Source: Marivirga atlantica | Lineage (GTDB): Bacteria > Bacteroidota > Bacteroidia > Cytophagales > Cyclobacteriaceae | DNA: 64,000 bases | Direction of reading: 5' to 3' | NCBI RefSeq assembly: GCF_016734805.1 | Contig: NZ_JAERQG010000002.1 | Coordinates: forward strand, 310,001 to 374,000 | Shown here: positions 63,999 to 64,000 of the stretch, piece after piece | How the letters are laid out: each line of letters opens with the position of its first letter | Numbering within the stretch: position 1 is the stretch's first letter | Position numbers and translations under genes: made by a program | The notes under the pieces: model-generated | Databases searched by the model: none | Seen by the model: only the letters and a program-made list of their open reading frames with translations | Told to the model about the DNA's origin: nothing

Positions 63999-64000
63999 TG

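Overview
The window is chromosomal DNA from a member of the Bacteroidota, most likely an environmental Cytophagales-type bacterium. The evidence is the AT-rich coding, TonB-dependent receptor plus DUF4249 lipoprotein genes, DUF4154 (YfiR) proteins, DAHP synthase-chorismate mutase type II fusions, a DnaE with an N-terminal proofreading exonuclease, lysyl-tRNA synthetase with a C-terminal tail, frequent lack of Shine-Dalgarno sites, and two promoters that fit the Bacteroidota TTG-N19-TAnnTTTG consensus. No rRNA, tRNA, CRISPR array or complete insertion sequence was found. No gap between genes exceeds 300 bases. Genus and species cannot be fixed from the sequence alone.

Layout. 1-8.1 kb: NtrY-like sensor kinase (cut by the left edge), a large outer-membrane protein, and a MlaE/MlaF-type ABC transporter pair. 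8.4-12.2 kb: SDR oxidoreductase and a PglE/PglF-like pair for an aminosugar nucleotide. 12.2-14.7 kb: thioredoxin-like protein, then an overlapping LOG-cupin-nitrilase operon. 14.8-21.3 kb: a TonB receptor flanked by two related DUF4249 lipoproteins, and an unknown envelope protein. 21.3-25.9 kb: MoxR ATPase with a VWA protein, a membrane glycosyltransferase and ACP phosphodiesterase. 26-31 kb: TerB-like protein, amidohydrolase, M42 peptidase, two tandem DUF4154 proteins and a BtuF-like protein. 31-36 kb: shikimate genes aroA, aroB and two DAHP synthase-chorismate mutase fusions. 36-45 kb: proline dehydrogenase, lysS, two paralogous lipoproteins, MazG, amidohydrolase, AMP nucleosidase, an HsdR-N orphan and a class IV aminotransferase. 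45-50 kb: serine dehydratase beta subunit, TolC plus membrane-fusion protein, TlpA-like thioredoxin and a GT2 enzyme. 50.4-55.7 kb: SAM-I riboswitch, metH, metF. 55.7-61.4 kb: MFS transporter and dnaE. 61.4-64 kb: an accessory region with a Septu-like (PtuAB) defence pair between cassette-like repeats, and a gene cut by the right edge.

Two observations stand out. First, MetH carries an in-frame insertion of about 153 codons exactly between its cobalamin cap and Rossmann domains. The insert encodes a DUF559 (PD-(D/E)XK, Vsr-like) endonuclease domain and is bordered by imperfect C/G-rich inverted repeats, so it looks like a nuclease-bearing mobile element that is tolerated as extra protein. Second, the second DAHP synthase-chorismate mutase gene has a complete ribosome-mediated attenuator: its own promoter, a 26-residue leader peptide with an uninterrupted run of eight Phe/Tyr codons, three mutually exclusive RNA pairings and a terminator. 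The metH SAM-I riboswitch also has a possible switching helix.
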